From: Robertmurraya siralis
Lineage (GTDB): Bacteria > Bacillota > Bacilli > Bacillales > Cytobacillaceae
Assembly (NCBI RefSeq): GCF_005502275.1
Contig: NZ_SWLZ01000014.1
Span: forward strand, 56,246-120,245
DNA length: 64,000 nt
Direction of reading: 5' to 3'
The translations under genes were made by a program, and so were the position numbers. The number at the start of each line of letters is the position of its first letter. Position 1 is the stretch's first letter. Under the pieces are notes generated by a model. The model saw nothing but the letters and a program-made list of their open reading frames with translations. It had not been told where the DNA came from and did no database searches. Below, one piece after another: positions 55,648 through 64,000 of this stretch.

Positions 55648-56367
55648 TTAGGATGATGTTATTAAAGGATGCGGTTTGCCTAAATAATACCCTTGGCCAT
55701 AGGGAACTCCCAAAGATTTCGCCATCATCAAATCCTCAATCGTTTCAACTCCTTCTAAAATAACAGTGGTATCACGTTTAAGAAACTGTAACAGAAGTTT
55801 GATGATCTCTTGTTTTTTTACAGAAGTTGCTAAATCAATAGAGAAATATTTATCAATCTTGGCGATTGCTGGTTCAACTTCAAGGAGTGCCATCACAGTT
55901 GAATCACCTTTGCCAACATCATCAAGGGCAATGGTAAAACCGTGCTTTTTATAAATGGTTACGGTTTCTTTTAATTTCGCGATATTCATCCCTTTTGCGG
56001 ATTCATTTATCTCCAAAACGATGGAGTTTGCCTTAATAACCGTTTTGGAGATGATGTTTAATAACCCTTGCAGGAAGTTGCTTTCCATTAATGTCGTTGG
56101 AAAAACATTAATAAATAGTAGCATGTTTTCAAAGTATGTAAAATGAGAATTTATTGTCTCTATGGCTTGGAAGATCGATTTCATATCCAGTTCAAATAGT
56201 TGATTCGTTTGAGAAGCTTTTTTAAATAGTAATTCTGGGTTGTTTATGTTTTCAGAACGGAGCAAGAACTCATAACCAATTACGTGATTATTGGAAAGAT
56301 CGATAATAGGTTGAATGTAATGCTTGATTTTCAAATTATGTAATGACAACTGATTGCTGTTTTTCAT
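55648..56367 (-). CDS. EAL-domain protein (c-di-GMP phosphodiesterase type)
   Basis: 239 residues, an EAL domain alone. Catalytic positions are mostly kept: EFLLR in the EAL position, LFINV (Asn), LEINES (Glu), ALDDV (Asp pair), KIDKY (Lys), LEGVE (Glu) and GQGYYLGKP. Loop 6 reads DDVGKGDS where DDFGTGYS is usual. Activity is therefore likely but not certain. GAGGTG precedes the ATG at 56367. It follows the LuxR-type gene by about 50 bases. Confidence 0.85.
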   Translation of the reverse strand: MKNSNQLSLHNLKIKHYIQPIIDLSNNHVIGYEFLLRSENINNPELLFKKASQTNQLFELDMKSIFQAIETINSHFTYFENMLLFINVFPTTLMESNFLQGLLNIISKTVIKANSIVLEINESAKGMNIAKLKETVTIYKKHGFTIALDDVGKGDSTVMALLEVEPAIAKIDKYFSIDLATSVKKQEIIKLLLQFLKRDTTVILEGVETIEDLMMAKSLGVPYGQGYYLGKPHPLITSS

Positions 56368-56414
56368 TTTTTTCACCTCATCATTTATGATAAATTCCGT
56401 GAAAAAAAATTACC

Positions 56415-57044
56415 CTAATAAAACCATCTATGTCTAAAAGCTTTAATAACAGCGTTTGTTCGATCTTTAACCCCTAGTTTTTTTAAAATAGAATTAACAT
56501 GGTTTTTAACAGTCTTTACAGATAAGGATAATTTTTGTGCAATTTCATCATTTTTATACCCTTGAGTTAATAGTTCAAGGATTTCCCATTCCCGAGTAGT
56601 TAATAGTTTAGCAGGTTTTTTAAATTGAATATTAACAAATTGATAATAATCATTTAAAAGAATAAATGCTAATTGAGGATGAACATATTTTTCATCTTTT
56701 AATACCATTTTAATGGCATTAATCAATTCTTCTTCCTCCATTTTGTGATATAAATAGGCATCTAGGTTTAAACGAAAAAAATCGATTAATTTATAATTGT
56801 AGATGCTTCCGGTCCATATCATTACCTTTCGATTCAAATTTTTGTAGTGTTGGATAAGAAAGGTTATATCCTTGTCTATATCAACATCAATTAAAATGAT
56901 ATCGGTAATATTTTCATTTTTTATTAGCATCTCTAGAAAATGGGGGTCATATATTTTTAAAATAAAGTTTGGAAAGTGATCCTGAATGATGTAAATAAGT
57001 ATATCTGTAATTAAAGAAGGTTTTTTAACAATTGTTACGGTCAT
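56415..57044 (-). CDS. NarL/LuxR-type regulator with degenerate receiver
   Basis: 209 residues. The C-terminal LuxR HTH (about 145-205) is intact: LTTREWEILELLTQGYKNDEIAQ, SVKTVKNHV. The receiver-like N-terminus keeps an Asp (IILIDVDID) and a Lys but has VKKP where the acidic pair should be, so ordinary Mg2+-dependent phosphorylation is doubtful. No kinase gene is adjacent. The start at 57044 follows AGGAG. It probably controls the EAL gene downstream. Confidence 0.82.
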   Translation of the reverse strand: MTVTIVKKPSLITDILIYIIQDHFPNFILKIYDPHFLEMLIKNENITDIILIDVDIDKDITFLIQHYKNLNRKVMIWTGSIYNYKLIDFFRLNLDAYLYHKMEEEELINAIKMVLKDEKYVHPQLAFILLNDYYQFVNIQFKKPAKLLTTREWEILELLTQGYKNDEIAQKLSLSVKTVKNHVNSILKKLGVKDRTNAVIKAFRHRWFY

Positions 57045-57213
57045 GACCACACACTCCTAATAAGCTATTGGAGATCAAGGAAAATAGTTCATAATTACAC
57101 TCCCTTTATCATCATTTTATTGTAGTATAAATTTTAAGATTCATATACTCTGTTACCGTATTACCGAGGAAAGGGTAGTAAAGAACTATATTTCTTTACT
57201 ACCCTCAAGTTAA

Positions 57214-58977
57214 TTACGTTTGAAATCTTCTTATTAAAGCATTCAATTCTTCTGCTAATTTTGAAAGTTCATCCGAGCTTGATGCAACTTCTTCCATTGA
57301 ACTGCTTGTTTGCTGCGCAGAAGCTGAAGTTTGTTCTACACTTGCTGCTGACTCTTGAGAAATAGATGCAATCTCTTCTATTGAAGTATTCATCTCAACG
57401 CTTGTCGACTTGATCATGGTTAAATTGTCACGGACGGTTTGAGCATTTGTAACTACCGTTTTAACCGCATCATTGATTTTTTCAAATGTTTCTCCAGTTG
57501 TCGTAATTTGTTTCGTACCTTTTTCTACTTCTATATACCCACTTTGTAAAGAGTGGACAACTTCAGAGGTGTCGGTTTGAATGTTATCCACGATTTCTGT
57601 AATTTCACTGACCGAATTTGCTGCTTGTTCAGCTAGTTTTCTTACTTCATCGGCCACGACTGCAAATCCTTTTCCTTGTTCCCCAGCCCGAGCCGCTTCA
57701 ATTGCCGCGTTGAGTGCTAATAAATTGGTTTGCTCTGCGACATCGCTGATGACTGTTACTAGTTTTGAAATTTCATTCGATTGAGTTGCTAATTGCTGTA
57801 CCTTTGATACGGAGTCTTGCACGAGCTGATCGATATTACTCATCTGCTTAACAGATTGGGACATCAATTGGGAGCCATTATCGGTTAATTTTAAGACTTC
57901 ATTTGAGGATTGGTAAATTTTCAACCCATTTTCATTAGCTTCATCGATACTTTCCACATAGGTTCCCATCGTATTGGAAAGTGAGCTTGCATGATGTGCT
58001 TGTGATTCGGTTCCAGCGGCAATTTCTTCCATCGCTTTTGCGATTTGGTCAGCACCCACTTGCACCTCATTGGCAGACTGTGTCAGCTCTTCGCTGTGAC
58101 CTGACAACGATTGGGAGGCGATAGAGATATTTTGGATAATCTCTTTTAATTTTCTTTGTAACTCATTTATACCATTGGCAAGCTTTCCTGTTTCGTCATT
58201 TGCAGTAATATGCAATTGTTCGAGCGTTAAATCGCCATCCCCAATATGGAGCATATGGTCTGTTACTTTCCTGATCGGGTTTGTTAATTGATTCGTAAAG
58301 AGCCAAATGATTAAGATTCCGATAATGAGAGACACTCCAATAACAATCATATTTAATGTTAATATTTCATCTGCAGGTTCGTTAAAGTCAGATAAATATG
58401 TACTGGAAACGACAATCCAATCCCATTCCGGATAGGCCTCTGAGTATGTTACTTTTTCTTCGATTGCATCTTCATTTTGTGGGAGCGGGTAAAAGTAATA
58501 AGTAAATCCTCCACCATTTAACCCTTTTTCAATATATTCTTGGGCATATTTATTGCCATGTATATCTTCACTATCCCAAGAATTGTTTCCTTCGACAGAG
58601 GGATGGGCGACGACAGTGCCTTTGCTGTCAGCAATAAATAAATAGCCATTTTCACCTAAATAGATACTATCGTTAATTGGACGCGTTCCATCAGCTTGCT
58701 TTTCACCTAAAATCGCTATTTTTACCCGTTCTTGGGCATCCTCTAATGGAAGGCTTCCATTTTTCACTTGGTCATTTAGAGCATCGATTAATTCGAGTGT
58801 TTGTTCAACACTATTTCTTAAATTTGTTTTTCCGATTTCATCTAAACTGCTGCTACTTTTTTGATAGCTAATAATGCCTAATACGATCAAGGGGATCGAT
58901 AATTAAAGAATGGAAACGGTTATTAACTTCCTTTTAATCGTTTTAGTGAAGAAATCTGTAACAAAGTTCATCTTCAT
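57214..58977 (-). pseudogene. Methyl-accepting chemotaxis protein interrupted by a stop codon
   Basis: The body is a normal chemoreceptor: a Cache sensor domain (about residues 60-200), second helix and HAMP, and a full signalling domain with [25 protein letters not shown]. The N-terminus begins at ATG 58977 after AAAGGAAAGTGATG and reads MKMNFVTDFFTKTIKRKLIT, then VSIL, a TAA at 58905-58903, and [11 protein letters not shown] in the same frame. A single base change of a Leu TTA codon inside helix 1 would give this. A TTG at 58890 could restart but has no ribosome site and would lose most of helix 1. Confidence 0.8.
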
Positions 58978-59301
58978 TAACATCACTTTCCTTTTTATGA
59001 GTGTATGGTCCTAGGGTTTATTGACAATATTCAATCTAGTTAAAAATGATATAGCATGTTTCGACAATTTCCAATGCTTTCTCTCTATATTAAATGTGAA
59101 TTTTTCATAAGCATTAATGCCCAAATATGAGGATATTTGTAAGTGTTTTGTCCTTGTTTTTAAATAATTAGACGATTAATGGGTATATAATACTATAATT
59201 TAAATAGTTCTTTTAGACTATTAAATTGAATGGGAATTGCGAGAAAAATGTTGGTTTTTGTCATGGTATAAGAAAGAAGATTTATAAATGCCCCAATTTG
59301 C

Positions 59302-59330
59302 TAAAACTTTTTCTTATAGGGAATGCGTCT
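59302..59330 (+). promoter_or_regulatory. Candidate ECF (SigV) promoter
   Basis: TAAAAC followed by TTTTT (from 59302) and CGTCT (59326-59330), 18 bases apart. It resembles the GAAAC/CGTC pattern of SigV-class promoters with slightly long spacing. The position fits autoregulation of sigV. The rest of the gap from 58978 holds nothing evident. Confidence 0.4.
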
Positions 59331-59381
59331 ATTAAATGAAAACACCGTTAGCTAACGAGAAGAAATAAGGAGATGTGTTAT

Positions 59382-59894
59382 GTGTTAAGGAGGACGCCTA
59401 GGCAGGAAAAAGTCATTGCTGACTACGTAATGAAACATAAGGAACAATTTTATCGCCTCGCGTATAGCTATGTCCATAATCAGGATGATGCACTAGATAT
59501 TGTACAGGATTCTGTTCAAAAAGCGATTCGAGCTAAAACTTTAAAAGATGAGACCGCGATAAAAAGTTGGTTTTATAAAATTGTCGTCAATACATCGTTA
59601 GATTTTCTCAGGCGCCGTCAAAAAATGACTGTTGTTGATGAATTCACGATGCAACAGAACCTCGGAAGCCATATGGATCACTATGAGGATATTGACCTAG
59701 AACATGCGTTGAATGAATTGTCACCAGATTATCGAAGTGTTGTTGTCCTTCGTTATTTTGAAGATTTAAAGATTGAAGAGGTGGCTGATGTGTTAGGACT
59801 TAACGTGAATACAGTCAAAACTCGCTTATACAAAGCATTAAAAATTTTAAAGATCCAATTGGAAGTAGAAAATCAAGGGGAGAGAGTAGAATGA
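59382..59894 (+). CDS. sigV: ECF sigma factor SigV
   Basis: About 170 residues with region 2 HKEQFYRLAYSYVHNQDDALDIVQ and region 4 LSPDYRSVVVLRYFEDLKIEEVADVL...NTVKTRLYKAL, close to Bacillus SigV. AAGGAG abuts the ATG at 59373, so the GTG at 59382, 9 bases away, is the better start. It overlaps rsiV by 4 bases. SigV is released when RsiV binds lysozyme. Confidence 0.85.
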   Translation: MLRRTPRQEKVIADYVMKHKEQFYRLAYSYVHNQDDALDIVQDSVQKAIRAKTLKDETAIKSWFYKIVVNTSLDFLRRRQKMTVVDEFTMQQNLGSHMDHYEDIDLEHALNELSPDYRSVVVLRYFEDLKIEEVADVLGLNVNTVKTRLYKALKILKIQLEVENQGERVE

Positions 59895-60757
59895 GTCGTC
59901 ATAAATTGGAACGTTTGAAAGAGCAATATGATCATATTCCTATTCCGGAAGAGTTAGATATATCTATTCAACGTGTGCTGAAGAAAAGACAGGCTAGAAA
60001 AACTTCTTTACGGTTGGCGATGGCAGTGGCTGCTGTGTTAATGATTTTTACAACAACCGTAAACATTAATCCAGCTATTGCAAAATCGTTAGAGGAAATC
60101 CCTGTCCTTGGAAATATTGTCAAGGTGTTAACTGTAACGGAATATAAAGTAGATGAAGGAAATTATCAAGTGACAATTGATATACCGGAAGTGGAAATGG
60201 AAAATAAACAGTTGGAAAAAGGGTTAAATGATAAGTATATCGGAGAAAGTCGTGAGCTTTATGAAAATTTTATGGCTGAACTGGAAACTGAAAAAGTATT
60301 CGATAGGGAAGGTCATCTTCAAATAGAGAGTGGATTTGAGATAATAATGGAGACAAAGCAACTTTTATCAATAGGTCGCTATGTTGAGGAAACAAGAGGT
60401 TCCTCTATGGTAACGAAAAGCTATGATACGATTGATAAAGAAAAACAATTGCTAATTACCTTGCCGAGTCTATTTAAGGATGATAGCTATATACACATAA
60501 TTAGTGAATATATTAAACAGCAAATGCACGAACAGATGAAAAAAGATTCAACGAAAATATATTGGGTGGACTCAAGTGAAGCTGGTGCGTTCACCAATAT
60601 AAACAAAGAGCAAAATTTTTACATTAATAAAGACCATCAGCTTGTCATTGCCTTTAATGAATATGAAGTGGCACCAGGGTATATGGGCCCGGTGGAATTT
60701 ATCGTTCCAACCAAGCAAATTCAATCCGTCTTGGTAAGTAATGAATATTTAAAATAG
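59891..60757 (+). CDS. rsiV: Anti-sigma-V factor RsiV
   Basis: 288 residues: a cytoplasmic anti-sigma segment (about 1-38), one helix (about 40-60) and an extracytoplasmic DUF4179/DUF3298 region. ALGN-type NINPAIAKSLEEIPVLG follows the helix. RsiV binds lysozyme and is then cut by signal peptidase and RasP. No oatA follows, unlike the B. subtilis operon. Confidence 0.87.
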   Translation: MSRHKLERLKEQYDHIPIPEELDISIQRVLKKRQARKTSLRLAMAVAAVLMIFTTTVNINPAIAKSLEEIPVLGNIVKVLTVTEYKVDEGNYQVTIDIPEVEMENKQLEKGLNDKYIGESRELYENFMAELETEKVFDREGHLQIESGFEIIMETKQLLSIGRYVEETRGSSMVTKSYDTIDKEKQLLITLPSLFKDDSYIHIISEYIKQQMHEQMKKDSTKIYWVDSSEAGAFTNINKEQNFYINKDHQLVIAFNEYEVAPGYMGPVEFIVPTKQIQSVLVSNEYLK

Positions 60758-60762
60758 AATTT

Positions 60763-60815
60763 ATTGGGAAAGTCCGTAATTATTTATGTGCAAAGGACTT
60801 TCCCAATTGTTTTTA
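60763..60815 (+). terminator. Terminator of sigV-rsiV
   Basis: ATTGGGAAAGTCC (60763-60775) and GGACTTTCCCAAT (60795-60807), 13 perfect pairs, then TGTTTTT. Confidence 0.88.
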
Positions 60816-60833
60816 AGAAGGGGTATATGTTCG

Positions 60834-60905
60834 TGAGCATTTTTGTCAATCGAACGATAGAGCAAACTTGTTTTTTCGCATCGCTTCGTAGAGTTAGAGC
60901 CCCTT
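60834..60905. repeat. Dispersed hairpin repeat, copy D (degraded)
   Basis: CGATAGAGCAAACTTGTTTT and CATCGCTTCGTAGAGTT align with the loop and right arm of copy C at most positions. The left arm is eroded, so the stem is now short. The rest of 60906-61150 holds nothing else. Confidence 0.45.
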
Positions 60906-61150
60906 TTTAGGATAACAAAGAAGGCGGGTGAAACCTTGATTTCACACAAAAATCGCAACAGATAGCTTTTAAGAAAAAAGCAATAAAATATCCGCAAACG
61001 ATAAAATATTAGAATTCTATTCTCAATTTGTTTTATACTAAAAAGGTAGAAATGCGTTCGAATAATGGAAATTAAAATAAAAGGCAGGATACAAGAGTAA
61101 TTTTGAACGTAGTTTTTAGAAAATGAAGCTTTTGCTTAAATAGGTGGTGC

Positions 61151-62065
61151 ATGATCATTCGTGATTTTGTGGCTTTTGATTTTGAGACTGCCAACAGAAA
61201 TCGACATAGTATCTGTTCTGTAGGTATGGTTTTCGTGAAAAATGGGAAAATAGAAGATTCGCTGTATCAGCTCATCAATCCAGAGGAAGAATTCGATGAT
61301 TTCAACATTTCTATCCATGGGATCAATAAAGAAGATGTTAAAGAAGCTCCCACATTTGACTATTTTTACAATTCTATTAAAAATAGAATCGAAAATAAAA
61401 TGATGGTTGCTCATAATCTTTCATTTGACGGATATGCATTGCGTGACAATTTAATTAGATATGAGATAAAGTCCGCTTATCATCAGTTTCTATGTACATA
61501 TCAGCTCTCAAGAAGGATAATTCCCGGTTTACCATCATATCAATTAAACTCATTATGCAATCGCTTAGGAATTGAATTAACCAATCATCATCACGCATTA
61601 GATGATGCTAAAGCATGTGCTTACGTAATGTTGAAATTAACTACCGACTTTCAAATTACTAATTTAGAAGAGTTATATGGAAAGACTAAAATAAGGCCAG
61701 GGGAAATCGTGCAAAGTAACTATCGTTCTTCTTTTGTTGATAAATATCCTGAACGAGTGGATTTTAAAAAAATTAAGATAGCAACAGACACTGATCCTAA
61801 TCATCCTTTCTTCGGGAAAAATATGGTGTTTACAGGTAAACTTAAATTCCTATCGAGAAAGAAGGCAGCAGAACTACTAGCTGCACGTGGTGGGATCCCA
61901 CAAAATAATATCACTTCAACAACAAATTACATCTTACTTGGCGACTTTAAAGAAGCTATGATAAAGGGAAACAAGTCTTCAAAGTTAAAAAGAGCAGAAT
62001 CAATGATTCGAGAGGGCAAAAATTTGAAAATTATTAGTGAAGAGGATTTTATGAGAATGCTGTAA
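61151..62065 (+). CDS. DEDDh exonuclease with C-terminal BRCT domain
   Basis: 304 residues. The N-terminal DnaQ-like domain (about 1-175) has motifs FDFETA, AHNLSFDG and HHALDDAKA, so the DEDDh set is complete. The C-terminal BRCT domain (about 218-304) has FFGKNMVFTGKL and ITSTTNYILLGD. It resembles DNA polymerase III epsilon-like proteins found singly in Firmicutes. It probably trims DNA 3'-5' in repair. Confidence 0.87.
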   Translation: MIIRDFVAFDFETANRNRHSICSVGMVFVKNGKIEDSLYQLINPEEEFDDFNISIHGINKEDVKEAPTFDYFYNSIKNRIENKMMVAHNLSFDGYALRDNLIRYEIKSAYHQFLCTYQLSRRIIPGLPSYQLNSLCNRLGIELTNHHHALDDAKACAYVMLKLTTDFQITNLEELYGKTKIRPGEIVQSNYRSSFVDKYPERVDFKKIKIATDTDPNHPFFGKNMVFTGKLKFLSRKKAAELLAARGGIPQNNITSTTNYILLGDFKEAMIKGNKSSKLKRAESMIREGKNLKIISEEDFMRML

Positions 62066-62084
62066 TTTCTTAATAGATGAGAAA

Positions 62085-62113
62085 TTGACTTCACAATTAA
62101 GCACTGCTAAACT
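62085..62113 (+). promoter_or_regulatory. Promoter of the PTS gene
   Basis: TTGACT (62085-62090) and TAAACT (62108-62113) with the ideal 17-base spacing. Confidence 0.7.
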
Positions 62114-62137
62114 AAAAATATCAAGATGAATAGTTAT

Positions 62138-62217
62138 GGAATGTTACCGTATGGGCATAACCTGATCTAATTTGCTTACACTACAAGTGTGTTCAAATTG
62201 GTTCAGGTTTTTATTTT
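62138..62217 (+). promoter_or_regulatory. RAT antiterminator site overlapping an intrinsic terminator
   Basis: GGAATGTTACCGTATGGGCA followed by TAACC resembles the BglG/LicT-family RNA site GGATTGTTACTG...GGCAAAACC. Its 3' end overlaps the start of a terminator stem (ACCTGA...TCAGGT with inner AATTTG...CAAATT and ACACT...AGTGT), followed by TTTTTATTTT. A BglG-type protein would bind the first to prevent the second. Confidence 0.75.
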
Positions 62218-62220
62218 GCC

Positions 62221-63309
62221 TCGGTAGTAATCGACTTAAATGCAGAAGATTCAAGTGGTGAGAGCAAGGGGAATATTTTTGGCCGAGCAGTGGATATAAT
62301 CTCAAGTATTTTTGCTCCTTTACTGGGCGTAATGGCAGGTGCGGGGATTTTAAAAGGATTATTATTAATCGCTTCAAACTTTGGTTGGTTAGAAGCAACA
62401 GATACGACATATATCATTCTAGCAGCTACAGCAGATAGTCTGTTCTATTTCTTGCCTGTTTTACTCGCAGTAACGACCGCAAGAAAGTTTGAAGGAAATA
62501 TCTTCACTGCCGTTACAATTGCGGGAGCATTGCTTTACCCTTCAGTAATTGCGCTAAATGCAGAAGAAGTGGCGACTACATTTTTCGGAATTCCGGTAAC
62601 AATGATGAGTTATTCATCTACAGTTATTCCAATTATCCTCGCAGTCTTTGTGATGAGTAAGTTTGAAAAACTATGTAATCGTTTTATCCATGAAAGCGTC
62701 AAGAACTTTATTACCCCGCTACTTTCTCTTGTGGTAATGGTTCCGTTAACGTTAATTGTATTTGGTCCAATTGGTGTAAATGTCGGTAATGCAATTGCAG
62801 ATGGACTATTAGCTGTATTTTCATTCAGCCCATTATTAGCAGGTGCTATTTTAGGTGCAAGTTGGCAGTTGTTGGTTATTTTTGGTGTTCACTGGGGACT
62901 CGTTCCTGTCTTCATTAATAATGTTGCCGTATACGGTAGAGATGGAATTAAACCATCATCAGCAGCCTCAGTATTTGCCCAGACAGGTGCAACGTTTGGT
63001 GTTTTTCTAAAAACTAAGAATAAAAAATTGAAAGCACTAGCAGGTTCTGCAACTGTTACAGCTTTATTTGGAATCACAGAGCCTGCCATTTACGGGGTAA
63101 CGTTACGTCTGAAAAAACCATTTATTGCTGGGATTATTGGTGGCGCTGTCGGAGGAGCAATTATTGGACAGGCTGGAACTCAGGCATTCGCATCTGGTGC
63201 ACCTGGACTTTTAACATTACCGATATTCTATGGACCTGGAGGAGAAGGATTTTTAGGGCTTGTTCTTGGTATCGTAGCAGCGTTCTTAGTGTCAGCTACT
63301 AGGCTTTGA
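62221..63309 (+). pseudogene. Beta-glucoside PTS EIIBC remnant (EIIB deleted)
   Basis: Ten-helix EIIC domain of the BglP type (GVMAGAGILKGLL, FGVHWGLVPVFINN, GITEPAIYGVTLRLKKP). The EIIB domain, which should come first with its phosphorylated Cys, is absent: the frame runs from the leader terminator straight into the EIIB-EIIC linker (DLNAEDSSGE). No start codon with a ribosome site exists. At its end the frame stops at 63307, where EIIA should continue. Confidence 0.8.
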
Positions 63310-63838
63310 AGATCCTATTGAAGAAACTGAGGCGTCTGAGGATTCGAATGTAAGCAAAGAAAAGAGTGATGAGGAGGTTGCAAGTCCTCTTGAAGGTAAG
63401 GTAGTTGACTTAACTGATGTTCCGGATTCTGCATTTGCTTCAGAGGCAATGGGCAAAGGAGTTGCAATTGAGCCAACATCAGGAAGAGTTGTTTCTCCAG
63501 TTAATGGAACGGTAACTGTTGCTTTTAAAACGAAGCATGCAATCGGCCTCGTTTCAGATAGTGGTGCAGAGATATTAATTCATGTTGGTATCGATACGGT
63601 TCAGTTAGAAGGAAAGCATTTTGTCTCTCATGTTAAACAGGGGGATCAAGTCAAAAAGGGAGATTTACTTGTTGAGTTCGATATTGAAGAAATCAAGAAA
63701 GCTGGCTATCAGGTAGTCACACCTATCATTGTGACAAACTCTTCCAATTATACGGAAGTTAATGCTACAAAGAATAACTCTGTAAAGGAACAAGAGACTC
63801 TATTGAGTCTGAAACTTTTCAATAGCGAAAGTGACTGA
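63302..63838 (+). pseudogene. PTS EIIA domain, out of frame with EIIC
   Basis: The linker GFEDPIEETEASED and the Glc-type EIIA domain with phosphorylatable His in ILIHVGIDTVQLEGKHF are intact but sit in another frame from EIIC. A short indel near 63300 separates them; in BglP proteins both are one polypeptide. Translation of EIIA alone from an internal GTG or ATG, such as that near 63449, cannot be excluded. Confidence 0.75.
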
Positions 63839-63861
63839 CTTGTAGACGAATATCATGCCTA

Positions 63862-63893
63862 GACCGATATATGGCCTGTTTTGACCGATATAT
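63862..63893 (+). repeat. Short direct repeat at window end
   Basis: GACCGATATAT occurs at 63862-63872 and 63883-63893, 21 bases apart, or two helical turns. It could be a protein site for the next gene outside the window. Confidence 0.35.
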
Positions 63894-64000
63894 TTGTATG
63901 AACATGCACCTGTCAAGTAGACATTTATAAAAACAGTCATTAAGCTGATTTTAATCGATAATTAACAGGGCTCGTTTTTAGTTTTGTTTGAATCCGTTTA

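Noticed and set aside
1..64000. CRISPR arrays, rRNA or tRNA genes, prophage
   Set aside because: I saw no regularly spaced repeats, no tRNA cloverleaf or 16S/23S landmarks and no phage structural genes while reading through.

Overview
The window is about 38-40% GC by eye and reads as chromosome of a low-GC, spore-forming member of the Bacillaceae. The evidence is the splA-splB spore photoproduct lyase operon with a SigG-like promoter, a sigV-rsiV pair, orthologues of Bacillus yhfK, yhgE and ydjG/H/I, Zur boxes of the Bacillus type, and AGGAGG-type ribosome binding sites with several TTG and GTG starts. I saw no rRNA, tRNA, CRISPR array or prophage. All family names come from reading the proteins; no database was searched.

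Layout. 1-1183: end of an ABC-2 transporter. 1532-7399 (minus): a complete D-Ala-D-Ser type glycopeptide-resistance operon in the order vanR-vanS-ligase-vanXY-vanT, with candidate VanR boxes between vanS and the ligase. 7742-12039: zinc uptake (zinT-like lipoprotein, znuA, znuC, znuB) under two Zur boxes; the two surface lipoproteins share a repeated His-rich module. 12401-13048: yhfK. 13540-23369: an RpiR regulator, a RidA protein, a complete dipeptide/oligopeptide ABC transporter, an M20 amidohydrolase, an SDR dehydrogenase and a NodB-type deacetylase, apparently one uptake-and-catabolism unit. 23713-25875: yhgE/pip. 26396-27105: a small lipoprotein and an IS256-family remnant. 27280-31565 (minus): a LanFEG-type lantibiotic-immunity ABC transporter followed by its two-component system, with a spa-box-like repeat upstream. 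31950-35139: ydjI-ydjG-ydjH membrane-stress genes. 35735-38365 (minus): a Ca2+ P-type ATPase. 38953-42902: a UV-repair cluster (splAB plus two tandem uvsE-like genes). 43860-48878: a Bce-type two-component/ABC detoxification module and an orphan ECF sigma factor. 49297-51369: a CPA2 antiporter. 52141-53906: a drug-type ABC exporter. 55648-58977 (minus): an EAL protein, a LuxR-type regulator with a degenerate receiver, and a chemoreceptor interrupted by a stop codon. 59382-60757: sigV-rsiV. 61151-62065: a DEDDh exonuclease with a BRCT domain. 62085-63838: a beta-glucoside PTS gene with an intact antitermination leader but a deleted EIIB domain and a frameshift.

The common theme is defence of the cell envelope. 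Glycopeptide target modification (van), lantibiotic efflux (lan), bacitracin-type detoxification (bce), SPFH/YdjGH membrane protection and lysozyme-responsive SigV all lie within 60 kb, each with its own sensor. The most unusual items are the van gene order with its leader hairpin, the repeated zinc-lipoprotein module, the tandem uvsE pair, a dispersed hairpin repeat family (four copies), and several recently broken genes (chemoreceptor, PTS, a small membrane protein, a LysR fragment).
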